Source: DASUXY01 sp036377675 (GTDB taxonomy: Bacteria > Bacillota > Bacilli > Bacillales > Amphibacillaceae). From it: a stretch of DNA of 64,000 nt. Made by a program: the position numbers and the translations under genes. Below, piece by piece: positions 44,691 through 53,157 of the stretch (position 1 is its first letter; each line of letters starts with the position of its first letter). A model generated the notes under the pieces. It was not told the origin of the DNA, did no database searches, and saw only the letters and a program-made list of their open reading frames with translations. Location of the stretch: positions 1 through 64,000 of the forward strand of contig DASUXY010000057.1 of the NCBI GenBank assembly GCA_036377675.1, read 5' to 3'.

Positions 44691-44878
44691 TATTACTTAT
44701 TTTTAAATAATTCAGAATAATGATATTCTTCTATTGAGTGCTTTTAATAGAGTTAATCGAAAGGAGGGTGTAAGCCTAGTAAGATTTGAATCTACTAGAT
44801 TGTGATTTAACCCTATGACGAGACATGAGATCCCGACGGGGAAAAGGTTTAATACGAGCATATGAAGGAGGAAATGAA

Positions 44879-45466
44879 GTGAACATTAGAAAAAAACTTG
44901 GTATGGGAATGACTTCTTTAGCACTTGGTGTAGCGTTAATAGGTGGAGGGACATTTGCTTATTTTAGTGATGTGGAGGAGACGAATAATACGTTTGCAGC
45001 TGGAACATTAGATTTAACGGCTGAACCGTCAGAAATTATTAATATTGAGAATATGAAGCCTGGGGACTCGTTTATTCGTGATTTTGAACTGCAGAATACC
45101 GGTTCATTAGATATTGGCAAAGTTTATTTAGAGACGGAATATACGGTGAAAGATGCAAACAATAATAATAATGATGATTTTGGTAAACATATTCAAGTAG
45201 AGTTTTTATACAATGTCGATAAGTTGGACGAAGTTATTTATGAAACGACGTTAGCAGAACTGAAAAATATGACTCCAGATGCTGTAAACGAGCATATTTT
45301 TTATCCTGCATTTGGTGAAAAAGGGCTACCTGTTGGTGCAAGTGATGACCTCGTAGTGAAGTTTAACTTTATTGATAATGGAAAAGATCAAAACCAATTC
45401 CAAGGAGATTCCTTACATCTTAAATGGACATTTACAGGAGAGCAAACACCAGGTGAGCAAAAGTAA
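44879..45466 (+). CDS. TasA/CalY-type fibre protein (SipW substrate)
   Basis: A 195-residue secreted protein of the TasA/camelysin family. The N-terminus KKLGMGMTSLALGVALIGGG is followed by the typical TFAYFSDVEETNNTFAAGTLDL processing region and a beta-sandwich domain with an asparagine/aspartate-rich stretch (NNNNNDD near residue 100). Family members are cut by SipW and assemble into matrix fibres or remain surface-bound. It starts at GTG 44879 with AAGGAGG seven bases upstream; the frame's ATG at 44825 lacks a site. SipW lies 6.4 kb upstream on the same strand. Probably cotranscribed with the M14 peptidase 44 bases later. Confidence 0.88.
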   Translation: MNIRKKLGMGMTSLALGVALIGGGTFAYFSDVEETNNTFAAGTLDLTAEPSEIINIENMKPGDSFIRDFELQNTGSLDIGKVYLETEYTVKDANNNNNDDFGKHIQVEFLYNVDKLDEVIYETTLAELKNMTPDAVNEHIFYPAFGEKGLPVGASDDLVVKFNFIDNGKDQNQFQGDSLHLKWTFTGEQTPGEQK

Positions 45467-45510
45467 TCACGTTTAATTTATGCATTTAATAAAATAAAGG
45501 AGGAACGTTA

Positions 45511-47052
45511 GTGAAATACTTTAAAGAAAATAATCGTTTAATTTACGTGGTTATTTTCACTCTTTTGTTACTTTTTAATCCTGTAAAAATTTCTGCTTTA
45601 CAATCTTCTGATGAATTACCGACAACAGGTTTCGAGGATCGGGATGGCGATGGCTGGACGACGCTTGATGAAGAGTTACAATTTCTAGAAGAACTTGCAG
45701 AAAAGTCAGAGCGAGTTAGTTTTTCGCAAGAGGGGACATCGGTTGAAGGCCGCCCGATTTACTTCGTGCGAGTAGGTTTTCCAGAGCCACCATCGGATGA
45801 GGCGATTGCTAATGGAAGGAATATTTTAATTATGGGTACGCCACATGGAAATGAACCGGCTGGTCGGGAGATGACGTTGAAGTTGATGCGTGACTTAGCA
45901 TTTACAGATGATCCGGAGTTGCTCGATCAACTGAAAGAGGCGACGATTTTGTTTGTTCCGACACCGAATCCTGATGGTCGAGAGGCGAATCAGCGAAGAA
46001 ATGCCCAAAACATTGATAATAATCGTGATCACTTAAACTTAAACACTCCTGAAATACAGATGATTGCCAAAATTATGAATACGTACAAACCGGATATTAC
46101 TGTTGATGCTCATGAGCGTCCTTCAGCAACTGGTCATCCAGATATTGAATTTTTATGGCCTCGTAATCTTAATGTCGATGAAGATTTACGTTTGTTAAAC
46201 ATCGAGCTTGTCGAAAACTATATGCGTCGAGATGTCGAAGCTGTTGGGTATTCAACTGGATTATATGGTACGCCTGGTGGGGCAGGCGGTGGCGATGAAC
46301 GAATTTTGCGTAACATGTCTGGGTTAAGACATGGATTAGGTATTTTAACAGAATCAGCTGGAAGACAAGCTCCAAATGATCGTGTGGATATGCAAATGCA
46401 TGCTGCTCAGTCTGTCTTACGCTTTTATCGTGAACGATTCGATGATGTGGTGACTGTTGTTACTGAAGCTCCTCATCGAAAAGCAATCGCAGGGGAGGAT
46501 TCATCTTATCCGTATTATTTAGATGGAGCCGATAATTGGGACCCATCGGATCATGGTGTTTTGCATACGAAACCGAGTGGTTATTTGTTGCATACGTCCC
46601 AAGTCGAATCGATTCGTCGTCATTTACAATTATTTTCATTACAAACAGAGGAAGTTAGTGATACGTTAGTGTTTGTTCCGATGAATCAGCCGATGATGAC
46701 GGTAATTCCACTTTTACTTGATGAACGAGCTCCTAACAACGAAATCGCTGGACTAGCCTTGTACGACTTTAACAATCCAGGTAGTGCTGCGAATATGAAG
46801 ACACTCGTCAAGTACTTTGCGGATGAAGGGGAATTTGAAAACGACCGCGACGTCCGATCTCTACAAACTCATTTATCGGCGATCGAGCGCTTTGAGGAAA
46901 AGGAATCTGTCGACAAAGTAATTAAACATTTAGAGGGCTTTCAACAGTTGCTTAACTATCAAAAAAATAATAAAGTCATTTCTAATCGTGCATTTGGCGA
47001 TTTACAAACGTATACAGATTATATTATTGAGAAGTGGGACCGAGCCGATTGA
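45511..47052 (+). CDS. secreted M14 zinc carboxypeptidase with C-terminal helical domain
   Basis: A 513-residue secreted peptidase. A signal peptide (about 30 residues) is followed by a short acidic segment. The M14 domain has zinc ligands in GTPHGNEPAGRE (H112, E115) and VDAHER (H201), the NPDGREANQRRNAQ substrate region, and the catalytic glutamate in GILTESAG (E281). Residues 446-510 form the helical domain shared with the D-aminoacylase and GGT. M14 enzymes of bacteria often cut peptidoglycan peptides or gamma-glutamyl bonds, but the specificity is not readable here. It starts at GTG with AAGGAGG upstream and likely forms an operon with the TasA-like gene. Confidence 0.85.
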   Translation: MKYFKENNRLIYVVIFTLLLLFNPVKISALQSSDELPTTGFEDRDGDGWTTLDEELQFLEELAEKSERVSFSQEGTSVEGRPIYFVRVGFPEPPSDEAIANGRNILIMGTPHGNEPAGREMTLKLMRDLAFTDDPELLDQLKEATILFVPTPNPDGREANQRRNAQNIDNNRDHLNLNTPEIQMIAKIMNTYKPDITVDAHERPSATGHPDIEFLWPRNLNVDEDLRLLNIELVENYMRRDVEAVGYSTGLYGTPGGAGGGDERILRNMSGLRHGLGILTESAGRQAPNDRVDMQMHAAQSVLRFYRERFDDVVTVVTEAPHRKAIAGEDSSYPYYLDGADNWDPSDHGVLHTKPSGYLLHTSQVESIRRHLQLFSLQTEEVSDTLVFVPMNQPMMTVIPLLLDERAPNNEIAGLALYDFNNPGSAANMKTLVKYFADEGEFENDRDVRSLQTHLSAIERFEEKESVDKVIKHLEGFQQLLNYQKNNKVISNRAFGDLQTYTDYIIEKWDRAD

Positions 47053-47207
47053 TGGGAAGAACTGAGGAAGAGCGAATGAGATAAAGGAATAAGGAAAAAG
47101 TCATGATGAAAGCAAATATAACCGTTATAAAACGGGTCAATTTTTCTCGCATTCGTTTCTCCTTTTTTAAAAGTGTTAAACGCATTTAATTCAATGAATG
47201 GATAAAC

Positions 47208-47236
47208 CATCCCACTCCATAAAGAAAGTGGGATGG
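47208..47236 (-). terminator. terminator of ectABC
   Basis: CCATCCCACT faces AGTGGGATGG across nine bases, ten bases beyond the ectC stop. The T-tract on the minus side is weak. Confidence 0.6.
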
Positions 47237-47245
47237 AACACAATT

Positions 47246-47632
47246 TTAGTCTTTGATAAGAGGATAGACTCCGTCCTTATCGTGCGTCTCTCTCCCTGTT
47301 AAAGGTGGGTTAAACGCACAGATCATACGCATGTCTTTCGTAGCTCGTAAATAGTGCTCATCATGTTGGTCAAGGGCATACATCGTACCGTCTTTAATCG
47401 GGTACACTTTTCCGTCAGAGACGGTTTCAATTTCACCTTCACCACCGACACAGTAGACGGCTTCTAAATGATGCTTGTACCATATGTGTGTTTCCGTTCC
47501 GGCATAGATGATTGTGTCATGAAAGGAAAAGCCCATCTGGTCATCTTTAAGTAGTAATCGACGGCTTGTCCACGTGTCAGCTTTAACTTCATTTTCTGTT
47601 CCAATAATTTCATCAAGTGTTCTTACAATCAT
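47246..47632 (-). CDS. ectC: L-ectoine synthase
   Basis: A 128-residue cupin-fold enzyme with family blocks MIVRTLDEIIGTENEV, SFHDTIIYAGTETHIWYKHHLEAVYCV (near residues 36-62) and HDEHYLRATKDMRMICAFNPPLTG (near 90-113). It cyclises N-gamma-acetyl-diaminobutyrate to ectoine, the compatible solute. Last gene of the minus-strand ectABC operon, 15 bases after ectB. Confidence 0.96.
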   Translation of the reverse strand: MIVRTLDEIIGTENEVKADTWTSRRLLLKDDQMGFSFHDTIIYAGTETHIWYKHHLEAVYCVGGEGEIETVSDGKVYPIKDGTMYALDQHDEHYLRATKDMRMICAFNPPLTGRETHDKDGVYPLIKD

Positions 47633-47647
47633 TTGTTTCGTCTCCTT

Positions 47648-48928
47648 TTATTTATTTAAGATCGATTGAATACTTTCTTCGACAATGTCAAATCCACTTT
47701 GTAATCCTTCCATATCAATGGTGAGAGGGGGAAGAAATTTAAATACTTCATCTTTTGGTCCTGAAGTTTCCATGAGAAGTCCTCGTTTGAAAGCTTCCTC
47801 ACATATTTTTCCTGAAAGATCTTCATTACCACAGGCGACTCCTTGCATCATTCCTCGCCCTCTTCCTTCAGCGTCAAGCTCCTCGTATTCATCGACGATG
47901 CGGTTGACAAATGAACGCATCAGTTCAGCTTTCTCATCAATTTCTTTGGTGAAATCGTTATTTTTCCAATAATTGAGCGCTTCAGTAGCTGCAATAAACG
48001 CTAAGTTGTTGCCGCGGAATGTTCCATTATGTTCTGCCGGTTCCCAAATGTCATAGTCTCTTTTAATTAACGTTATAGCCATTGGTAACCCATAGCCACT
48101 GATTGATTTTGATAAGCAAACAATGTCCGGCTCGATTCCAGCACGTTCAAAACTGAAGAAGGTACCTGTTCGTCCACAACCCGCTTGGACATCATCGACG
48201 ATTAATAAAATACCGAATCTTCTGGAAATTTCTTCGATGCTTCTCAGCCAGTCATCGCTCGCTGCGTTGATTCCGCCTTCACCCTGTACAGTTTCCAAAA
48301 TGATAGCTGCTGGTAAAGAAACGCCACTACCTTGGTCTTCTAAATAACGTTCGATATAATCAATTGAACTGCTGTCGCTCAAATAATTTTCAAATGGCAT
48401 AGAAATGGAATGATTTAAAGGAACACCCGCTCCGTTCCTTTTGAAAGCATTTCCAGTCACTGATAACGATCCAATCGTCATGCCGTGAAAGGCGTTTGTA
48501 AAGCTCATAACCGTTTCACGACCGGTCACTTTTCGTGCTAATTTTAAAGCACTTTCTACAGAGTTCGTGCCTGTTGGTCCGGGAAACATCACTTTATAAT
48601 CAAGATTTCTCGGTTGTAGGATGACTTCATCAAATCGTTTTAAAAAGTTTCCCCGAGCTACCGTCGCCATATCTAAACTATGTGTAATTGAATCTTCCTC
48701 GATATAATCAATAAGAAGCTGTTTCATGTCCTCATTGTTATGCCCGTAGTTTAGCGTACCGGCACCGGCAAAAAAATCAATATACTCTTTACCGTCTGTA
48801 TCCCACAATTTATACCCTTTTGCCTTTTTAAAAACGGTTGGAAAACTACGACTATAACTTCTCACTTCTGATTCGTAGTTATCAAAAACATTCATATCTA
48901 CTTTCGGTATATCACTAACTGTCGTCAT
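47648..48928 (-). CDS. ectB: diaminobutyrate-2-oxoglutarate transaminase
   Basis: A 426-residue class III aminotransferase. It has FESEVRSYSRSFPTVF-type N-terminus (NYESEVRSYSR), FPGPTGTNSVESALKLAR (near residue 108), IVDDVQAGCGRTGTFFSFE and the Schiff-base lysine in CLSKSISGYGLPMA (near 270). It makes L-2,4-diaminobutyrate from aspartate semialdehyde. Its place between ectA and ectC and its sequence identify it against the other class III enzymes in this window. Confidence 0.95.
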   Translation of the reverse strand: MTTVSDIPKVDMNVFDNYESEVRSYSRSFPTVFKKAKGYKLWDTDGKEYIDFFAGAGTLNYGHNNEDMKQLLIDYIEEDSITHSLDMATVARGNFLKRFDEVILQPRNLDYKVMFPGPTGTNSVESALKLARKVTGRETVMSFTNAFHGMTIGSLSVTGNAFKRNGAGVPLNHSISMPFENYLSDSSSIDYIERYLEDQGSGVSLPAAIILETVQGEGGINAASDDWLRSIEEISRRFGILLIVDDVQAGCGRTGTFFSFERAGIEPDIVCLSKSISGYGLPMAITLIKRDYDIWEPAEHNGTFRGNNLAFIAATEALNYWKNNDFTKEIDEKAELMRSFVNRIVDEYEELDAEGRGRGMMQGVACGNEDLSGKICEEAFKRGLLMETSGPKDEVFKFLPPLTIDMEGLQSGFDIVEESIQSILNK

Positions 48929-48961
48929 TAAGTTTACATACCTCCATATTATTTGAGTTTG

Positions 48962-49492
48962 TTATTGCAAAGGTCCAATTCGATAAGTCATTTCATCTTC
49001 ATGCGAAGGTTCAGGGAATTGTTCCTTTGAGAAACATTTGGAAATTTCGCAATTTACTTCGTAGCATTTGGCAATACGTTTAAACAAGTTGTTTGAAGGA
49101 AGATTCGATGGTGTTACGGTCGCTTCTAAAAAACGAACCCCATTACTTTCCAATCGTCGGAGTAAGTTTTTAATTAATGCCGATGCAAATCCTTTGCCTC
49201 GATAGGCTGGATCAACGGCAATTTGCCAAATGAATAGAGTGTCTGGCGTCTTCGGTTGGAGAAATCCAGTAATAAAACCGATCATCTCGTTGTCTTTTTC
49301 TACGATGATCGATGTTTTATTGAAATATTTTCCCCACATTAAGTAACTATAAGGTGAATTTACATCAAGAACCTTAGATTCTTTAACGAGTTGATACATT
49401 TTGTGGCCATCATCATCTGTCGGTTCTCGATAGACAATATTATCACTATGTGTTCGTACCGTTGATTTCGATTTTGTAACTAATTTACCGAC
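48962..49492 (-). CDS. ectA: diaminobutyrate acetyltransferase with non-standard start
   Basis: A GNAT-fold acetyltransferase with IVYREPTDDDGHKMYQLVKES, VDPAYRGKGFASALI (acetyl-CoA loop) and VRFLEATVTPSN. It acetylates diaminobutyrate. The first in-frame ATG (49399) gives 145 residues and removes the IVYREPTDDDG strand-helix that EctA proteins need. Upstream, the frame stays open to a stop at 49499 but contains no ATG, GTG or TTG. The ribosome binding site GGGAGG lies nine bases before a GTC codon at 49492, giving 176 residues, the normal family length. Either an unusual start, a start-codon mutation, a one-base indel or a sequence error is involved. Confidence 0.85.
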   Translation of the reverse strand, partial: VGKLVTKSKSTVRTHSDNIVYREPTDDDGHKMYQLVKESKVLDVNSPYSYLMWGKYFNKTSIIVEKDNEMIGFITGFLQPKTPDTLFIWQIAVDPAYRGKGFASALIKNLLRRLESNGVRFLEATVTPSNLPSNNLFKRIAKCYEVNCEISKCFSKEQFPEPSHEDEMTYRIGPLQ

Positions 49493-49526
49493 TGTTGTTC
49501 ACCTCCCGTGTTTGCAACATATATAA

Positions 49527-49555
49527 ATGATAAGGGTAGCGTATGTGAAAATCAA
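49527..49555 (-). promoter_or_regulatory. candidate promoter of ectABC
   Basis: On the minus strand TTGATT and TATCAT are separated by 17 bp, about 35 bp upstream of the ectA ribosome binding site. Confidence 0.55.
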
Positions 49556-49559
49556 AAGT

Positions 49560-49980
49560 GCTCAGTAGTGATGTAGTCGTTTTATTATGGATAGGTCATA
49601 GACTGAGGTACTATACAGGTAATTTTCTGCAAATAACTGCCATATCGTCCGAATTAGAGGCAAATATGGGAAAAATTCTGAGGAAATAAACATTTTATTA
49701 CTTATATAGAATAAAAGGTAAAAGGTAATTACGAAGTTCCAGAAAGCATACATTAAGCTTACTCGGCCGTATTTTAACAATTCGATCATACTTCTTGGTG
49801 ATCATGGATCATAAAATAATTGAAATAAAAAAATTGTGACGGGAATGGTGACGACTAAAGGTAACATGGAAGAGAGCGCCATTTTCCCGTTGAAAGGTTT
49901 GTTTATATGGAGGTTCCCTTCTTTTGCTGATATTCCAACATATTTCTAGCTCATCTTTTCTGACGTATAAATGGAAACTA
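49560..49980. other. intergenic region, no gene seen
   Basis: AT-rich sequence upstream of the ect promoter. A 75-codon minus-strand frame (49789-49562) has no ribosome binding site or recognisable family and is not called. Confidence 0.4.
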
Positions 49981-50023
49981 AAAAAACCGTTACCTATTAT
50001 TTGTTAAAAAAGGATAACGGTTT
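49981..50023 (-). terminator. terminator of the carbonic anhydrase gene
   Basis: AAACCGTTA at 49984-49992 faces TAACGGTTT at 50015-50023. On the minus strand the stem is followed by a run of T. Confidence 0.75.
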
Positions 50024-50091
50024 AAAGTTAGTATAGTTGACGATGTTTCTCGTGTATTTACAATTAAAAATAGAGGATAGACGGTGGATGA

Positions 50092-50652
50092 TTATTTTTG
50101 TTCTCCGCGTGAAATGACATCAACTTTTCCTGTTCCAGGATCAATAATTAATCCGTGGACTTTAACGTATGATGGTAAGAGAGGATGGTTGCGAATGATT
50201 TCTACACTTTGCATAACTGATTCCTCTATCGTATTAAAGCCACTGAATTCATGGCAGAGATCGATTCCAGCGTGTTCAAGGGTTTGAATCGTTTCCTCAG
50301 GAATTCCTTTTTTGTTCATTTTGTTAACGAGTTGTTCTGGATTGATGTGTGACATCCCACAATCATAATGCCCGATTACGGTAACGTCTTCAGCTTGGAA
50401 CTCATAGACGGCTACTAAAATACTTTTCATAATACTATCGAACGGTTTACGAATAATGGTTCCAGCATTTTTAATCATTTTTACGTCACCGTTTTGAATA
50501 TTTAAAGCTTTTGGTAATAGTTCGACGAGTCGTGATTCCATACATGTAAACACAATCATTCGTTTATTCGGAATACTATCAGTCGAGTATAGTTCATAAT
50601 CTTTTTGTTCTACAAATTTTTTATTATATTCAAGCATTTCGTCTAAATGCAT
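50092..50652 (-). CDS. beta-class carbonic anhydrase (YtiB-like)
   Basis: A 186-residue enzyme with the beta-class signatures: the zinc cysteine and Asp/Arg dyad region CMESR (residues about 37-41; glutamate occupies the usual aspartate-side position), NAGTIIRKP, and the histidine and second cysteine in GHYDCGM (near 95). It interconverts CO2 and bicarbonate. It is similar in length to B. subtilis YtiB. ATG at 50652 follows AAGGGAG by eight bases; the TTG two codons earlier is less likely. Monocistronic. Confidence 0.88.
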   Translation of the reverse strand: MHLDEMLEYNKKFVEQKDYELYSTDSIPNKRMIVFTCMESRLVELLPKALNIQNGDVKMIKNAGTIIRKPFDSIMKSILVAVYEFQAEDVTVIGHYDCGMSHINPEQLVNKMNKKGIPEETIQTLEHAGIDLCHEFSGFNTIEESVMQSVEIIRNHPLLPSYVKVHGLIIDPGTGKVDVISRGEQK

Positions 50653-50870
50653 GTTCAATTCTCCCTTTTATAACTAAGTTGTTTATTAGTTTACTAATAA
50701 ATATACTGTTTTTAAGGTATGTTTGTAAAGGGAATATGATAAAATTCACAAAAATTGTTTAATGAGTAACCGTCGGATTCGTATTTGGATCTATTCGTAT
50801 GCCTAATAGCCATTCAGGTGGGAGACTAACGTGAATCTGTTCTTGAAAAAAGGGTTGTTTTCGTCATAGA

Positions 50871-50923
50871 ACGACCTCTATGAATCGTAAATCCTTTTTT
50901 GTCGACGATTCGGAGGTCGTTTG
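50871..50923 (-). terminator. terminator of the thioredoxin-like gene
   Basis: A long stem, GAACGACCTC plus GAATCGT facing ACGATTC plus GAGGTCGTT, around a T-rich loop 15 bp beyond the stop codon on the minus strand. Confidence 0.7.
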
Positions 50924-50937
50924 TAAAATTGTACCTA

Positions 50938-51495
50938 TTATTTAATTCGCTCTACGGTTCGTTTCATACTTTCATACGTACCGTTCCATATGTTGACATC
51001 TTCGCGAAAGGCTTGTGTTACATCTTTGATGAACTGTTTAAACGCTTCTTTATAATGGGGATCGTCTTTAGGTGGTAATTGTTTCTCATACAGTGCCACA
51101 TGTTGCTTTGTAGACGGAGCGACCGGGCCCCATTGAGCAACTTCCTGTCCCTGTTCGTCTATAAAAATAAAAATAGGAATAATCCGTTTTCCATTCGTTA
51201 AATATTGATCCATGAGTTGCAAATTGTCATCACGTTTAAGAATACGAATGTCCATCTTTACTTTTTCAGCGAAACGTAGCAATATCGGAATATTTAACAT
51301 ACAGTGTCCACACCAAACTTCCGATATGGCGATGACACGTAATTGTTTATGTTTAACCGTGTTAAAAAAGGAATCACTCCCAAAGGGTGTAAAGTGGTTG
51401 TAAATGTGTAAAAAATGATCTTTATAATCCGTTAATGAGTTTATATACTCCTTAGTTGTCATGCCCCGATGAAACCAATCATTTAAATTCATCAT
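50938..51495 (-). CDS. thioredoxin-family protein
   Basis: A 185-residue cytoplasmic protein with a thioredoxin-like core. The redox motif WCGHC (near residue 61) follows the first strand (LRVIAISEV), and a PIFIFIDEQGQEVAQWGP block contains the cis-proline region (near 107). The N-terminal 40 and C-terminal 50 residues are helical extensions not present in thioredoxin itself. A thiol-disulfide role is likely; the partner is unknown. GGAG precedes the ATG. Monocistronic. Confidence 0.8.
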   Translation of the reverse strand: MMNLNDWFHRGMTTKEYINSLTDYKDHFLHIYNHFTPFGSDSFFNTVKHKQLRVIAISEVWCGHCMLNIPILLRFAEKVKMDIRILKRDDNLQLMDQYLTNGKRIIPIFIFIDEQGQEVAQWGPVAPSTKQHVALYEKQLPPKDDPHYKEAFKQFIKDVTQAFREDVNIWNGTYESMKRTVERIK

Positions 51496-51702
51496 TCATC
51501 CGCTCCTTCATTTATAAATCTATTTAAAAGTGTACGTAATCGTCTTTTGAATGTAAATAAAGATGTTTTATTTTTCTTTCTATGACCATTTAACTATGCA
51601 GAAGTCTGTTGACTTTTGTAAGCGCACTCATTAAAATCGATGCATGGACAAATTTACGAATGTTGCGCCAATTATCAAAAGTTTTATCGAGGGGGATGAG
51701 AT

Positions 51703-52836
51703 ATGCCATTACAATCCATTCGTGTTCTAGATTTAACACGTCTCTTGCCAGGGCCATTTTGTACGATGATTTTGGCAGACTTTGGGGCAGAAGTTATTAA
51801 AATCGAACAGCCTAACATCGGCGATTATGCGAGGGATTTTCAACCTAAGGTAGATACGGATAGTGCAATGTTTCACTCATTAAATAGAAATAAAAAAAGC
51901 GTCTGTTTAAACTTAAAGACAGATCAAGGAAAAGAAGTGTTTTTGCAACTCGTTCAGGGGGCAGATGTCGTTATTGAATCATTCCGGCCAGGAGTGATGA
52001 AGCGACTCGGCTTTGATTATGAAACATTAAAGGAGATCAATCCTAGACTCATTTATTGTGCGATTACAGGATATGGCCAAACAGGGCCATATGCGAATCT
52101 TCCAGGACATGATATTAATTATATAAGTTATGCAGGACTGCTTCATTTAATGGGAGAAAGCGACGGGAAACCGATTATTCCAGCGACGACGATTGCTGAT
52201 ATTGGCGGAGGTGCTCTCCCGGCAACTATTGGCATTTTACTTGCATTGTTCAAAAGAAAAGAAACGAATCGAGGTCAACTTGTTGACATTTCAATGTTAG
52301 ATGGTGTTATTTCTTGGTTGCAAACGGTTCTTCCGAATTACTTAATGGCAGGAGAAACCCCACAACGAGGAAAGCAAATGTTAGATGGCGGAAGAGCTTG
52401 TTACGCGATTTATGAGACGAAAGATGAGCGATTCCTTTCGGTCGGGGCATTGGAGGTAAAATTTTGGAAACGTTTTTGTGAAACGATTCAGCGTCAAGAG
52501 TTCATACCACTATTAGATGCTCCTCTTCATGAACAGCACCGATTAAAATATGAAATTCAAACAATCATTTCCCAAAAAACGTTATCCGAATGGGTCGACA
52601 TTTTCTCAGGTGTTGATGCGTGTGTCTCGCCTGTTCTTACATTCGATGAAATGGTTACAAATCAACAAATTATTGCTCGGGAAATGATTCAATCGATGGA
52701 AGAAGGGACATTGAAACAAATCGGCATCCCAATTAAACTATCAGCAACTCCAGGAAAAATAAAGTCGCCAGCTCCAAAGCTAGGTGAACATACGTCTACA
52801 TTCATGGGTTCCATAGAGCCATTCGTGAAAGAGTGA
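51703..52836 (+). CDS. CaiB/BaiF family CoA transferase or racemase
   Basis: A 377-residue family III CoA-transferase fold. It has RVLDLTRLLPGPFCTMILADFGAEVIK-type N-terminus (residues 6-33), NRNKKSVCLNLK (near 62), CAITGYGQTGPY (near 122) and PGHDINYISYAGLL with the catalytic aspartate (near 137). GHDINY is characteristic of the alpha-methylacyl-CoA racemase branch, so racemase activity is as likely as CoA transfer. GAGGGGG precedes the ATG. Monocistronic with a strong terminator. Confidence 0.85.
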   Translation: MPLQSIRVLDLTRLLPGPFCTMILADFGAEVIKIEQPNIGDYARDFQPKVDTDSAMFHSLNRNKKSVCLNLKTDQGKEVFLQLVQGADVVIESFRPGVMKRLGFDYETLKEINPRLIYCAITGYGQTGPYANLPGHDINYISYAGLLHLMGESDGKPIIPATTIADIGGGALPATIGILLALFKRKETNRGQLVDISMLDGVISWLQTVLPNYLMAGETPQRGKQMLDGGRACYAIYETKDERFLSVGALEVKFWKRFCETIQRQEFIPLLDAPLHEQHRLKYEIQTIISQKTLSEWVDIFSGVDACVSPVLTFDEMVTNQQIIAREMIQSMEEGTLKQIGIPIKLSATPGKIKSPAPKLGEHTSTFMGSIEPFVKE

Positions 52837-53157
52837 AGGGAACAGAATGACCGTAAAAATGGAATTGCTAGAGATGGACGGAGGTCATGCGAAAGGGAAA
52901 CGTAAGATTTTAATTTCTAGTCGTGTGGCTGCTGTGCGATTCATGAACATATATTTTTCTTTTAAAAACGATAGTTTCCTAGGCGGATTCAACAAGGAAC
53001 TATCGTTTTTTTATTCACACCTTCGTCATGACTTCTCGTTATGAAAAAGTAGAAATCACTCTTCTTTTGTAGTATAAATAGGCTGGACGAATAGACATTA
53101 GGTAAAGGAATTTTTGAAATAAATATGTAAGAACGCTTCGTAAAGGGATGGGATGTT
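52837..53157. other. intergenic region with terminator
   Basis: About 320 bp. It holds the terminator at 52965-53012 and AT-rich sequence before the MATE gene. A 65-codon frame at 52847 ends across the terminator and is not called. Confidence 0.4.
52965..53012 (+). terminator. terminator after the CoA transferase gene
   Basis: AAAACGATAGTTTCC pairs with GGAACTATCGTTTT across 17 bases, then more T. Confidence 0.9.

Noticed and set aside
49562..49789. 75-codon hydrophobic minus-strand frame upstream of ectABC
   Set aside because: AT-rich chance frame with no ribosome binding site; not supported.
52847..53044. 65-codon frame after the CoA transferase
   Set aside because: It reads through a strong terminator.
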